This document shows positions 26,452 to 34,693 of a DNA stretch of 64,000 nucleotides, one piece after another (positions within the stretch are counted from its first letter, which is position 1; each line of letters starts with the position of its first letter). The position numbers were made by a program, and so were the translations under genes. The DNA comes from an uncultured Roseburia sp. (lineage in GTDB: Bacteria > Bacillota > Clostridia > Lachnospirales > Lachnospiraceae), in the NCBI GenBank assembly GCA_947564465.1, contig CANOCV010000007.1, forward strand, positions 16,723 to 80,722, in the 5' to 3' direction. The notes beneath the pieces are model-generated. The model did no database searches, was not told the DNA's origin, and saw only the letters and a program-made list of their open reading frames with translations.

Positions 26452-27756
26452 TTATTCTGCGCCGCCGCTCTTTTGGGCGTTTGCCTTTTCTTCCTCATAT
26501 TCCTGCACCAGCCGGATAATATCCCTGTTATAACGCGTCCAGTCCGTATCGAATTTCTCCAGAAATGCATCCACATCCTTCTGAATCAGAAATGTCTGGA
26601 TTTGAGCATCTACCGCCATCTCGGAAGGATAATAGTGATCCTGATAGTCCGTCATATTTCCGGCATCAATATAGTCAAGCATCCCATCCAGTATGGACGG
26701 AAGCGTAAAGTCTCCCTCCTTGCACGGAATCGCACTCTGCGCATCCACGTACTTTTGAATATTCTCATCCGCAAAGAGGAAATCCAAAACCTCATAGGCC
26801 GCCTCTTTATTTTTACAATCCGCCGTCACGCAAAACTGAAGGTCAATACCGGAGTTTAGGGTATTTCCGTCCTCGGTATCGCTCGCCGGCATAACAAAGG
26901 AATCAATATTCAAATCCGGATTTACCGACAAAATCTGCGGAGCCGCGTAACTTCCGATCGGATACATCGCCGACTCCCCTCTCGCAAACGCGGTACAGGC
27001 ATCATTGTAACCGTAGGCAAACGGCTCGCTCGGCCCGTAATCCAGAAGTTTAAGATATTTTTCCGAAACCTCCCTGTATTCTTTGGAAAATGTCGTTTCC
27101 CCGCGATTTACCTGCTTCGCCGTATCCGCGGGACTCAAATCGACCGCCATGGAATTCCACGGTGCAAGACAAGTCCAGGTATCCTTAAATCCAAAGTAAA
27201 AAGGAAGAATCCCCTCGGCCTTTATCTCCTCGCACAGGGTCAGCAGCTCATCCCACGTCTTTGGAATCTCCCAGCCGTGCTCCGAAAACATTTCTCTGTT
27301 ATACATGATTCCCGCCGCATTCGCCACATAAGGAACCGCAAACGTCCCCTCCGTCTCAACCAGCTCCAGCGACTCGTCAATATCCCGATATGCCTGCTTG
27401 ATCTCGGACAATCCCTCATAGTCCGAAACATCCGCGAGAATTTCCGCATCCACAAAATAGGAATAATTGATATCGCCTCCGATTCCTATGATGTCCGGAT
27501 AATCCTCTCTGATAAATCTCGTTCGCAGAATCGCCATCGCATCATTCGGTGAATGAATCGTCAAATGAATCTTATCATGTGATTCATTAAATTCTTCTTC
27601 CACCATTTCGAAATAATTGGATGCCTCCGGTTTGTACTGCACAATTTCAATCTCCACCTTTTCATTGTCCCCTGCGCCCCCGCAGCCTTCCATGGAGAAT
27701 CCCGCCGCTATACAAGACAGCGTCAGCCCAATACCCATTATCCGTTTTCTTCTCAT
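26452..27756 (-). CDS. msmE: Sugar-binding lipoprotein of the ABC importer (MsmE type)
   Basis: The 434-residue protein has a lipoprotein signal peptide (SMEGC, Cys25) and the family-1 extracellular binding fold (motifs PKTWDELLTLCEEIKAEGILPF and FARGESAMYPIGSY). It is the first gene of the operon and follows an extended -10 promoter. It should capture oligosaccharides outside the membrane. The specificity is inferred from the GH36 gene. Confidence 0.88.
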   Translation of the reverse strand: MRRKRIMGIGLTLSCIAAGFSMEGCGGAGDNEKVEIEIVQYKPEASNYFEMVEEEFNESHDKIHLTIHSPNDAMAILRTRFIREDYPDIIGIGGDINYSYFVDAEILADVSDYEGLSEIKQAYRDIDESLELVETEGTFAVPYVANAAGIMYNREMFSEHGWEIPKTWDELLTLCEEIKAEGILPFYFGFKDTWTCLAPWNSMAVDLSPADTAKQVNRGETTFSKEYREVSEKYLKLLDYGPSEPFAYGYNDACTAFARGESAMYPIGSYAAPQILSVNPDLNIDSFVMPASDTEDGNTLNSGIDLQFCVTADCKNKEAAYEVLDFLFADENIQKYVDAQSAIPCKEGDFTLPSILDGMLDYIDAGNMTDYQDHYYPSEMAVDAQIQTFLIQKDVDAFLEKFDTDWTRYNRDIIRLVQEYEEEKANAQKSGGAE

Positions 27757-27788
27757 AGCACCTTCTCCTTCTCTGTTTTGATGTTTTT

Positions 27789-27817
27789 ATTATAACATGC
27801 CATAATGCTTGTAATAA
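27789..27817 (-). promoter_or_regulatory. Promoter of the msmEFG-aga operon
   Basis: Minus strand TTATTA, 17 bases, perfect TATAAT with an extended TG. The poor -35 box fits dependence on an AraC-type activator, whose gene is divergent. Confidence 0.6.
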
Positions 27818-27869
27818 ATACCACCATTTTTGATATTTTATGCCTTTATGCCATTTTTACTTCCTTTCG

Positions 27870-27899
27870 TTGAATTCATCTAGCATTTTGATATATAAT
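27870..27899 (+). promoter_or_regulatory. Promoter of the AraC-type regulator gene
   Basis: TTGAAT, 18 bases, TATAAT, ending about 25 bases before the start codon. Confidence 0.6.
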
Positions 27900-27923
27900 G
27901 AAAAAAACAATCGGAGGCATATT

Positions 27924-28772
27924 ATGAGTGAGGTAATCTTTTCGGTATTTCCAAGTGAAAATTTTGTAGATTTAGGTCTGTATCAATTTGGCTGGGAAAA
28001 ATGCGACCCTTCCCAATCATTCGGACCGGCAGCCAGAAACCACTATCTATTTCACTATGTTATATCCGGCACCGGCACCCTGTATGCCGAAAATTCCAAG
28101 GGTGAATCCATAGAATACCACATCAAAAGCGGCCAGGGCTTTATGATGTTTCCTCATCAGATATGTACTTATATCGCGGACAATACGATTCCATGGGAAT
28201 ACACCTGGATTGAATTTGACGGGCTGCGCGCCAAGGAAACTCTGGAACTGGCGGGTTTAAACCCAAATCAGCCGGTATACAAATCCCGCTATAAAAATAT
28301 CTCCGATGCGATGAAAACAGAAATGCTCTACATTGTAAACAATAAAGACGCCTCGCCGCTTCACTTAATCGGACATCTTTATCTGGTGATTGACAATCTT
28401 ATCCGCTCTTCTTTTTCAGCGCATCTCGTCCAGGAAAACAAACTGCGCGACTTTTACATTAAGGAAGCGTTTGCCTTCATTGAACAAAACTTTCAAAACG
28501 ACATCTCTGTGGAGGACATTGCCGCCTCCTGTGGCCTGAACCGCAGCTATTTCGGCAAAATCTTCCGCGAAAACATCGGAAAAACTCCGCAGGAATTTCT
28601 GATTTCGTACCGCATGACGAAGGCAACCGAGCTGTTAAAGTTAACCACACTCTCTATTGCAGATATCGGAAACGCGGTCGGCTACCCAAACCAGCTCCAT
28701 TTTTCGAGAGCATTTAAAAATGTATATGGGATCTCTCCAAGACAATGGCGCTATGAAAATAACAGCAGATAG
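27924..28772 (+). CDS. msmR: AraC-family activator of the alpha-galactoside operon (MsmR type)
   Basis: I start at the ATG at 27924 behind CGGAGGC. The N-terminal 150 residues are a cupin sugar-sensing domain (HYVISGTGTLYAE). The last 100 residues hold two helix-turn-helix motifs (ISVEDIAASCGLNRSYFGKIF and LSIADIGNAVGYPNQLHFSRAF) and the AraC signature ending YGISPRQWR. The gene is divergent from msmE with 167 bases between, the standard layout of MsmR/RafR regulation. Inducer and binding sites are not shown by the sequence. Confidence 0.85.
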   Translation: MSEVIFSVFPSENFVDLGLYQFGWEKCDPSQSFGPAARNHYLFHYVISGTGTLYAENSKGESIEYHIKSGQGFMMFPHQICTYIADNTIPWEYTWIEFDGLRAKETLELAGLNPNQPVYKSRYKNISDAMKTEMLYIVNNKDASPLHLIGHLYLVIDNLIRSSFSAHLVQENKLRDFYIKEAFAFIEQNFQNDISVEDIAASCGLNRSYFGKIFRENIGKTPQEFLISYRMTKATELLKLTTLSIADIGNAVGYPNQLHFSRAFKNVYGISPRQWRYENNSR

Positions 28773-28787
28773 CTTTCCACATCCATA

Positions 28788-28817
28788 TTGACACGCGGAA
28801 AATTTAAACCGTATAAT
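28788..28817 (+). promoter_or_regulatory. Consensus promoter of the lipoprotein gene
   Basis: Perfect TTGACA and TATAAT boxes are separated by 18 bases, about 42 bases before the start codon. Confidence 0.7.
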
Positions 28818-28859
28818 GTATGTATCGTAAATTGACGAAAATGAAAGGAAATGGAGATT

Positions 28860-30593
28860 ATGAAAAAGAAATCATTATTTGCAGCCGCCTGTCTTTCACT
28901 TATGTGTTTGACGGCATGCCAGAGCGCCAAGTCCACTATGGGTGACTCCTACTGGAGCGACCTTAAGGAAGCCGGACATTTTTATGATTACGTCGAAGAA
29001 CATGCCGGTGATTTTGACATGGAGGCTCTAAAAAATGAAGCCTCCTCCTCTGACAGTACCTTAAGCCAGCAGTTCAAAGCGATCGCGCTTTTATCTGCAA
29101 CGGAATACCAAAACTACGAAGGTGAGGATTCCCGGTTCCTGTTTGATTACCCGATCAGCGCGGAATATGCAAACAACTATCTGGCAAAGGTGAATTCCGA
29201 GGGCGATGAATTTTTTGCATCCTTAGACGATGCCTTCTATCCGTATGAATGTATTGAGCCCGTGTTCGCAGCTGCCGACAGCCTTGACGGAGAAACCCTT
29301 AAGAACCTCTTAAGCGGTTTTCCAGCAGACGCAAGCTACGGCAGCAACATTACAGATACCGTTAAAAAATGGGTTAATGCCAACCCGACAAAAATCCCGG
29401 AGATCAGTGAAGCCTTGACGGAACTCGGCTTCTTTGACGACTGGACTCTGGACGACTGGAAATCAGCGTATTTCTATAATTACTCAGATTCTTATCACGT
29501 GCGGACAGATACGACTGCGAATGCGCTTACCTACATAAATTATCTGCGTGAATCTATGCTGCCGGAGCTGGAATCAAAGTTTGGCATAGACGACTTAAAA
29601 AACGCCTCGGAGCTTACAGGAGAGAATTATTTTTCCACAAATATGACCGTTGCCATTGCTGACGGCCCGGAACTTAAGGATGGAGAAGAAAGCAATCCGT
29701 CCGATTCCATAGAACTGGAAGGCAAAAAGGTCGCCGCTTTCTACCGAAACCCTCACACGGAAGAATTTAAAAATTCGCCGCCGCCGCTTGCGCTTTTGGG
29801 CGATTTCATGCTGGAACTTGCCGACGAGGAATGCCCGAAATCACCGGAGGAAGCCGATTACTATCTCGTTCTGACACCGGCCTATGAGTACGGCGACTAT
29901 TATCAGGACAATGCGGGAAACGAAACAAAAATTCAGCAGGTGTATGCAACCACCGCAATCGACTTATACGATGCAAAGACCGGCACATTACTCCGCCATC
30001 TCGGAGATATCACAGAGATGCCGCCGTCTACCATTTTTAAAGACTTATCCGAGGAATCCGCTCAGTATCCTGACATTACTTCCGCTGATGTTTTGACATA
30101 TATTTACCATAATGTCAACACCCCGGATTCCTACACCAGTCTGCTTGACAACACTGTCGGTCTGGGTTCCGAGCTCTCAAAAGACGAATCCGTTATTCTT
30201 GGAAACTGGGAGATAACATATCATTCCAGTCAAACCGTAAAGGAATTTGATGAGGGCATGTTCCGCTACACAGCGAAAGACGGATGCCAGTTCATCAGAG
30301 GTGAATTTACCATCAAGAATGTCGGAACCGAGAACGATACCTTCCTCCCTATGGTATATTATGTCGATAAAGATCCAATCGTACAGATTACCGATGCAAA
30401 TCGCGAGAATTTCTACAATTGTGTCGACGCCATGAGCGCCAGCAGATGCTTAAACGGCACCTCCTTAGAGCCGGGCGAGTCAAAGGACGGCGAGCTGATT
30501 TTTGAGGTGGCTGATGAAGCAATCCAGGGAGAGGGGCCTCTTTACGCAGCGGTATCCTTGGGCAACAAGATTGTCTATTATACATTAGAGTGA
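28860..30593 (+). CDS. Lipoprotein of unknown function with a C-terminal Ig-like (DUF4352/DUF5067-like) domain
   Basis: The ATG at 28860 has GGAG upstream and gives a clean lipoprotein signal (LMCLTAC). The first 270 residues are acidic and helical and not recognised. Residues 280-400 look like an alpha/beta domain (VAAFYRNPHTEEF, YLVLTPAYEYGDYY). The last 110 residues resemble the DUF4352/DUF5067 beta sandwich (CQFIRGEFTIKNVGTEND, then LEPGESKDGELIFEVAD). It is expressed alone from a consensus promoter. I cannot assign a function. Confidence 0.75.
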   Translation: MKKKSLFAAACLSLMCLTACQSAKSTMGDSYWSDLKEAGHFYDYVEEHAGDFDMEALKNEASSSDSTLSQQFKAIALLSATEYQNYEGEDSRFLFDYPISAEYANNYLAKVNSEGDEFFASLDDAFYPYECIEPVFAAADSLDGETLKNLLSGFPADASYGSNITDTVKKWVNANPTKIPEISEALTELGFFDDWTLDDWKSAYFYNYSDSYHVRTDTTANALTYINYLRESMLPELESKFGIDDLKNASELTGENYFSTNMTVAIADGPELKDGEESNPSDSIELEGKKVAAFYRNPHTEEFKNSPPPLALLGDFMLELADEECPKSPEEADYYLVLTPAYEYGDYYQDNAGNETKIQQVYATTAIDLYDAKTGTLLRHLGDITEMPPSTIFKDLSEESAQYPDITSADVLTYIYHNVNTPDSYTSLLDNTVGLGSELSKDESVILGNWEITYHSSQTVKEFDEGMFRYTAKDGCQFIRGEFTIKNVGTENDTFLPMVYYVDKDPIVQITDANRENFYNCVDAMSASRCLNGTSLEPGESKDGELIFEVADEAIQGEGPLYAAVSLGNKIVYYTLE

Positions 30594-30681
30594 TGGCGTT
30601 CCGATTTTTATGCGTTTAGCTGTCACTATCCTCCTTTTTCAACATATTTTATAACATCAGGAAAAAGGAGAACATGAATTT

Positions 30682-32322
30682 ATGTCTATCGGTTATTTGA
30701 TCATGCAGGCCCGGACTGCCCATGACGCCGTTCCTCTGAGCGGCGTGCAGATCCGGGTTATGGATGATTTCGGAAACACGATCTATGCACTGACAACAGA
30801 TGAGAGCGGCGAAACCGAACGACTCCCGCTGGAAACTGTGGATAAAAGCTTTTCTCAAAATCAATATTATTCTGGAACGCCGTATGTTAGCTACAATGTT
30901 CTTGCACAGGCATCCGGCTTTAACTCCCTTTACATCACAGATATCCCAATCTTCGAAGGTGAAACAGCTACTCTGCCGCTCGCGCTTGTCCCGATGCAGC
31001 AAATGCAGCGCCGCCCTTCCCAGACAGAGATATCTGTCGGAAAACCCGCCGTCGCAATGCCGGAGGTACGCAATCAGGAGGGCGCGGCCCAAACGCCTTA
31101 TGTGCTGCGCCAGGTTGTGATTCCGAATCCGATCACCGTACATCTGGGTACGCCTGCTTCATCCGCATCAAACGTGCAGGTATCCTTTCCCGACTATGTA
31201 AAAAATGTTGCAAGCAGCGAAATTTATCCTACCTGGCCGACCGCCGCTCTGACGGCCAATATTTACGCCATTATCACATTCGCCTTAAACCGCGTTTACA
31301 CCGAATGGTACAAAAGCCGCGGCTACAACTTTGATATTACAAACAGCACTGCTTATGACCAGTACTTTGTATACGGCCGCCCGATCTATGATTCCATCAG
31401 CCGGATTGTAGACAAAATTTTCAATGAGTATGTCCGCAGACAAGGACAGCTTGCTCCCTACTTTACTTCCTTCTGCAACGGAACCACCTCCACCTGCCAG
31501 GGAATGTCACAGTGGGGAACCGTAACGCTTGCAAACCGCGGCCTTACTCCGCTTGAAATTCTGCGCTCGTACTACCCTAACGATGTGGAAATTGCGGAGA
31601 CAAATATCATCACCAACGTCCTCTCCTCCTATCCGGGAACCCCGCTAAAGGTCGGCAGCACAGGGCTTGACGTTCAGACCATACAGACGTATCTGAACAG
31701 AATACGAAAAAATTACCCGGCCATCCCCGCTATTACCGACGAAACAGGCGTCTTCCAAAACAGCACAAGAGATGCCGTGAGGAAATTCCAAAGCATCTTC
31801 GATTTGGCCACGGACGGCATTGTCGGAAAAAGTACCTGGTACAAACTTTCAAGTCTGTATGCCGCTGTAACCAGACTGGCGGAATTGGACAGCGAGGGCA
31901 CGACGCTTGGCATAGGAACCGTTCCCCCGTCTGTTGTCCTCAGACAGGGACAAAGAGGCCAGGACGTTATCACTCTGCAGTATCTTTTGAATGTAATCTC
32001 CGAATATTATCCGAGTGTCCCCGCCCCTGCACAGGACGGTATATTTGGAAATGAAACAAGACGGGCGGTCGTCGCATTTCAACAGACAATGCGCCTTGAC
32101 CCCGACGGCTTTGTCGGCCCGCTCACATGGAAAGCTCTCTATGAAACGTATCAGGGAATCGGGCAGAATTCCCCCGGCTCCGGCACAACATATGTCGTTC
32201 AGCCCGGCGACAGCCTCTGGTTGATTTCCCGCAAATATAACACTACCGTAGACGCCCTAAAACGTCTCAACGGGCTGACGAGCGATCTCATTATGGTTGG
32301 GCAGGTACTTAGAATCCCGTAA
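30682..32322 (+). CDS. SpoIID-like/peptidoglycan-binding/LysM protein
   Basis: The 546 residues start without a signal peptide. Residues 1-110 are a carboxypeptidase-regulatory-like beta domain (SGVQIRVMDDFGNTIYAL). Residues 140-310 resemble the SpoIID family (YPTWPTAALTANIYAIITFALNRVY, GMSQWGTVTLANRGLTPLEIL). Two PG_binding_1 domains follow (near 315 and 415: GSTGLDVQTIQTYL and GQRGQDVITLQYLL), then a C-terminal LysM motif (YVVQPGDSLWLISRKYNTT). It probably acts on or binds cortex or wall peptidoglycan, perhaps in sporulation. The missing signal peptide is normal for proteins made in the mother cell. Confidence 0.8.
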   Translation: MSIGYLIMQARTAHDAVPLSGVQIRVMDDFGNTIYALTTDESGETERLPLETVDKSFSQNQYYSGTPYVSYNVLAQASGFNSLYITDIPIFEGETATLPLALVPMQQMQRRPSQTEISVGKPAVAMPEVRNQEGAAQTPYVLRQVVIPNPITVHLGTPASSASNVQVSFPDYVKNVASSEIYPTWPTAALTANIYAIITFALNRVYTEWYKSRGYNFDITNSTAYDQYFVYGRPIYDSISRIVDKIFNEYVRRQGQLAPYFTSFCNGTTSTCQGMSQWGTVTLANRGLTPLEILRSYYPNDVEIAETNIITNVLSSYPGTPLKVGSTGLDVQTIQTYLNRIRKNYPAIPAITDETGVFQNSTRDAVRKFQSIFDLATDGIVGKSTWYKLSSLYAAVTRLAELDSEGTTLGIGTVPPSVVLRQGQRGQDVITLQYLLNVISEYYPSVPAPAQDGIFGNETRRAVVAFQQTMRLDPDGFVGPLTWKALYETYQGIGQNSPGSGTTYVVQPGDSLWLISRKYNTTVDALKRLNGLTSDLIMVGQVLRIP

Positions 32323-32323
32323 G

Positions 32324-32380
32324 AAATTAGGAAAATCATAGGCTTTAACACTTCACAGCAACAAGGTCTTTCCTATGATA
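32324..32380. repeat. 57-bp hairpin repeat, copy A
   Basis: This stretch matches copy B (55131-55187) at 49 of 57 positions. The 33 bases from CACTTCACAG to the end differ at one position only. In copy A the terminal inverted repeat is partly degraded (TAGGAAA against TTTCCTA). It starts two bases after the stop codon of the LysM protein gene. Confidence 0.7.
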
Positions 32381-32420
32381 AAATTCAAAACCCGCCGACG
32401 GAAGCAATTCCGTCAGCGGG
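32381..32420 (-). terminator. Terminator after the flavoprotein gene
   Basis: CCCGCCGACGGAA and TTCCGTCAGCGGG form a 13-bp stem with one mismatch and a four-base loop. On the minus strand GGGTTTTGAATTTT follows, so it serves the minus-strand operon that ends at 32442. Confidence 0.75.
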
Positions 32421-32441
32421 CCTTAGTCTCATATTCTTTTC

Positions 32442-33059
32442 CTAGCGGATAAAATTCATCGGCGCAAACGGTTCCTTTTGCGGAATGCCATATTTTTCCC
32501 GTCCAAGCGCAATACTCTTCATAAGAAACGCCATATTTCCAGCCAATGTTCTCATTCCCTGGAGCCCTTCCGTATCCTGCTGCGCTTCCCCCGGCTGTGC
32601 GCCATGAATACTGTTCCAATACTGTCCCGATGCCACCGGCATACCTGAAATTGTAAAATATTTATTCAGCTCATCAAAGGTCGCAGACAGACCGCCCCTT
32701 CTCGCCGCCACAACGCTTGCCCCAACCTTCATCGTCTTATCGAACGGCGTACTGTAAAAGAGTCTCGTCAAAAACGCCACCAGCGTTGCGTTCGCCGATG
32801 CATAATACACCGGACTTCCGACAACCAACCCGTCGCAGGCCTCGAACTTCTGCGCCGTCTCGTTTACCAGGTCGTCGAATACACACTTCCCGTTTTTCTT
32901 ACAGGCAAGACAGGCAATGCAGCCCCGTATGTCTTTATTCCCCACATGCACGATCTCTGTTTCAATTCCTTCCTGCCCAAACACACCCTCCATCTCATGC
33001 AAAGCGACATATGTATTTCCCTTCGCCCGCGGACTTCCGTTTATCATCAATACCTTCAT
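32442..33059 (-). CDS. NADPH-dependent FMN reductase/iron-sulfur flavoprotein family
   Basis: The 205-residue flavodoxin-fold protein begins MKVLMINGSPRAKGNTY, the FMN phosphate loop. It has a compact Cys cluster CIACLACKKNGKC near 47-59, as in iron-sulfur flavoproteins, and the PVYYASANATLVAFLTRLFY segment. It may carry a 4Fe-4S cluster and FMN and move electrons in the cytoplasm. The gene overlaps the PfkB kinase gene upstream by four bases and is the last gene of a four-gene run. Confidence 0.82.
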   Translation of the reverse strand: MKVLMINGSPRAKGNTYVALHEMEGVFGQEGIETEIVHVGNKDIRGCIACLACKKNGKCVFDDLVNETAQKFEACDGLVVGSPVYYASANATLVAFLTRLFYSTPFDKTMKVGASVVAARRGGLSATFDELNKYFTISGMPVASGQYWNSIHGAQPGEAQQDTEGLQGMRTLAGNMAFLMKSIALGREKYGIPQKEPFAPMNFIR

Positions 33060-34027
33060 GAAAAACCTCCTTTCGAAATATTTTCCAAAATCTCTTCCTC
33101 AAACGGCATGACCCGCAGTGCCCCTTTTCTCGTTGTAATCAACGAAGCCGCACTGTTGGCAAATGTAAGCATCTCCTTTAAATCGTCCTTTCCAAGCTGA
33201 GTCAAGCCATGTTCAAGGATGTAATGCAGGATGCATCCGCAGAATGTGTCTCCCGCACCTGTTGTTTCTATCGTATTCTTCTGCCAGAACGGAGCCGCTT
33301 CTACCATATCGCCTTTATAATACGCCCGGCTCCCCTCCTTACCCATAGAAACCAAAATCAACGGAATCTGAAATCTCTCACGGATCCATTCCACACCCTT
33401 CGTATAATCCGTTTCTCCTGACAGCCACTGTATCTCATTATCCGATATCTTCAAAATATCGCATTGTCCCAGGCCGTATAAAATCTGCTCCCTTGCCTCG
33501 TCCAAAGTCTTCCACAGCGGAGGTCGCAGATTGGGATCAAATGAGATAAGCACACCGCTTTCCTTGGCTGTTTTAAGCGCTTTCTTTGTCGCCTCTCTCA
33601 CCCCCTCATGGGTCATAGACAAGCTTCCGAAATGAAAAATCTTAGAGCTGCGGATTAACTCCTGCGGTACTTCGGCCTCTGTCAGCATTACATCCGCTCC
33701 CGGATTTCTGTAAAAAGAAAAATCCCTGTCTCCGTCAGGATGGGTATGTACCATCGCCAACGTCGTGTGCACCTCATCATCCATATACAGATAATCCGCA
33801 CCGATACCGACATCACAGAGCGCCTCTTTTAACTGACTCCCGAAAGAATCCTTCCCCACCTTTCCGATGAATGAAGTGGTATGCCCCAGTCTGGTCAGCA
33901 TTGCAAGCACATTGCATGGCGCTCCTCCCGGGTTCGCCTCAAACAAAGGATTTCCCTGCTCACTTTCGCCACTTTGAGTGAAGTCTATAAGCAGCTCCCC
34001 CAATGCCGTTACATCAACCTCTACCAT
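33056..34027 (-). CDS. PfkB-family sugar kinase, probably fructokinase
   Basis: The 323-residue ribokinase-fold protein shows the N-terminal GG motif (NPGGAPCNVLAMLTRLG) and the C-terminal active-site motif ETTGAGDTFCG with the catalytic Asp. FDPNLRPPLW is also typical of fructokinases. It would phosphorylate fructose (or a related sugar) with ATP. It is translationally coupled to the flavoprotein gene and follows a phosphoesterase gene by 31 bases. The sugar is inferred from motif similarity only. Confidence 0.85.
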   Translation of the reverse strand: MVEVDVTALGELLIDFTQSGESEQGNPLFEANPGGAPCNVLAMLTRLGHTTSFIGKVGKDSFGSQLKEALCDVGIGADYLYMDDEVHTTLAMVHTHPDGDRDFSFYRNPGADVMLTEAEVPQELIRSSKIFHFGSLSMTHEGVREATKKALKTAKESGVLISFDPNLRPPLWKTLDEAREQILYGLGQCDILKISDNEIQWLSGETDYTKGVEWIRERFQIPLILVSMGKEGSRAYYKGDMVEAAPFWQKNTIETTGAGDTFCGCILHYILEHGLTQLGKDDLKEMLTFANSAASLITTRKGALRVMPFEEEILENISKGGFS

Positions 34028-34058
34028 CCGTTTTCCTCCTTATTTTAATTTATATTTC

Positions 34059-34685
34059 TCACTGAACAGAGAGCGTATCTTGAGGATTCTCATCCTCAAA
34101 TTCAAATACGCACTTTTCAAACACGTTAATCACATGCGTGTCCTGATATTTATCGTAGCGCTTATGCCTGCTTCCGTAATTCAAGTGCATATGTCCGTGA
34201 AGAAAATATTTCGGACGGTACTTCTCCATCAACGTCCGAAACACCCGAAAGCCCTGATGCGGCAGATCGCGTCCGTCATTTAACTGATAGGCGGGCGCAT
34301 GCGTCACCAATATATCAAAGCCGCGTTTTCTGAACAGCTGAAAACGCAGCTTTGAAGCTCGCTGCTTCATCTGCCACTCCGTATACTGATGTGTCCCCGA
34401 GCTGTAACGCATCGAACCGCCAAGCCCTAAAATTCTAACACCCTTGTGAACATATATCCGATCTTCAATGCAGACACAGCCCTCCGGCGGAAATTTGTCG
34501 TACTTTTCATCATGGTTCCCATGTACATATAATACCGGCGCAGAGGAAAACGTCACCAAAAAGGAGAGATAGTGAGGGTCCAGATCACCGCAGGAGATAA
34601 TCAAATCGATATCCTCAAGCTTACTCTTATCAAAATATTCCCACAAATATTTAGATTCTTCATCCGAAATTGCCAATATCTTCAT
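34059..34685 (-). CDS. Calcineurin-like metallophosphoesterase
   Basis: The 208-residue protein has the metallophosphoesterase motifs SCGDLDPHYL, GNHDEKY, THAPAYQLNDG and HGHMHLNYG. The first motif is modified: the usual D-x-H near the N-terminus reads ISDEES, so one metal ligand is altered. It is cytoplasmic, with no signal peptide. It sits eight bases after the PnrA-fusion gene. Its phosphorylated substrate is unknown. Confidence 0.82.
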   Translation of the reverse strand: MKILAISDEESKYLWEYFDKSKLEDIDLIISCGDLDPHYLSFLVTFSSAPVLYVHGNHDEKYDKFPPEGCVCIEDRIYVHKGVRILGLGGSMRYSSGTHQYTEWQMKQRASKLRFQLFRKRGFDILVTHAPAYQLNDGRDLPHQGFRVFRTLMEKYRPKYFLHGHMHLNYGSRHKRYDKYQDTHVINVFEKCVFEFEDENPQDTLSVQ

Positions 34686-34693
34686 TGTATAAA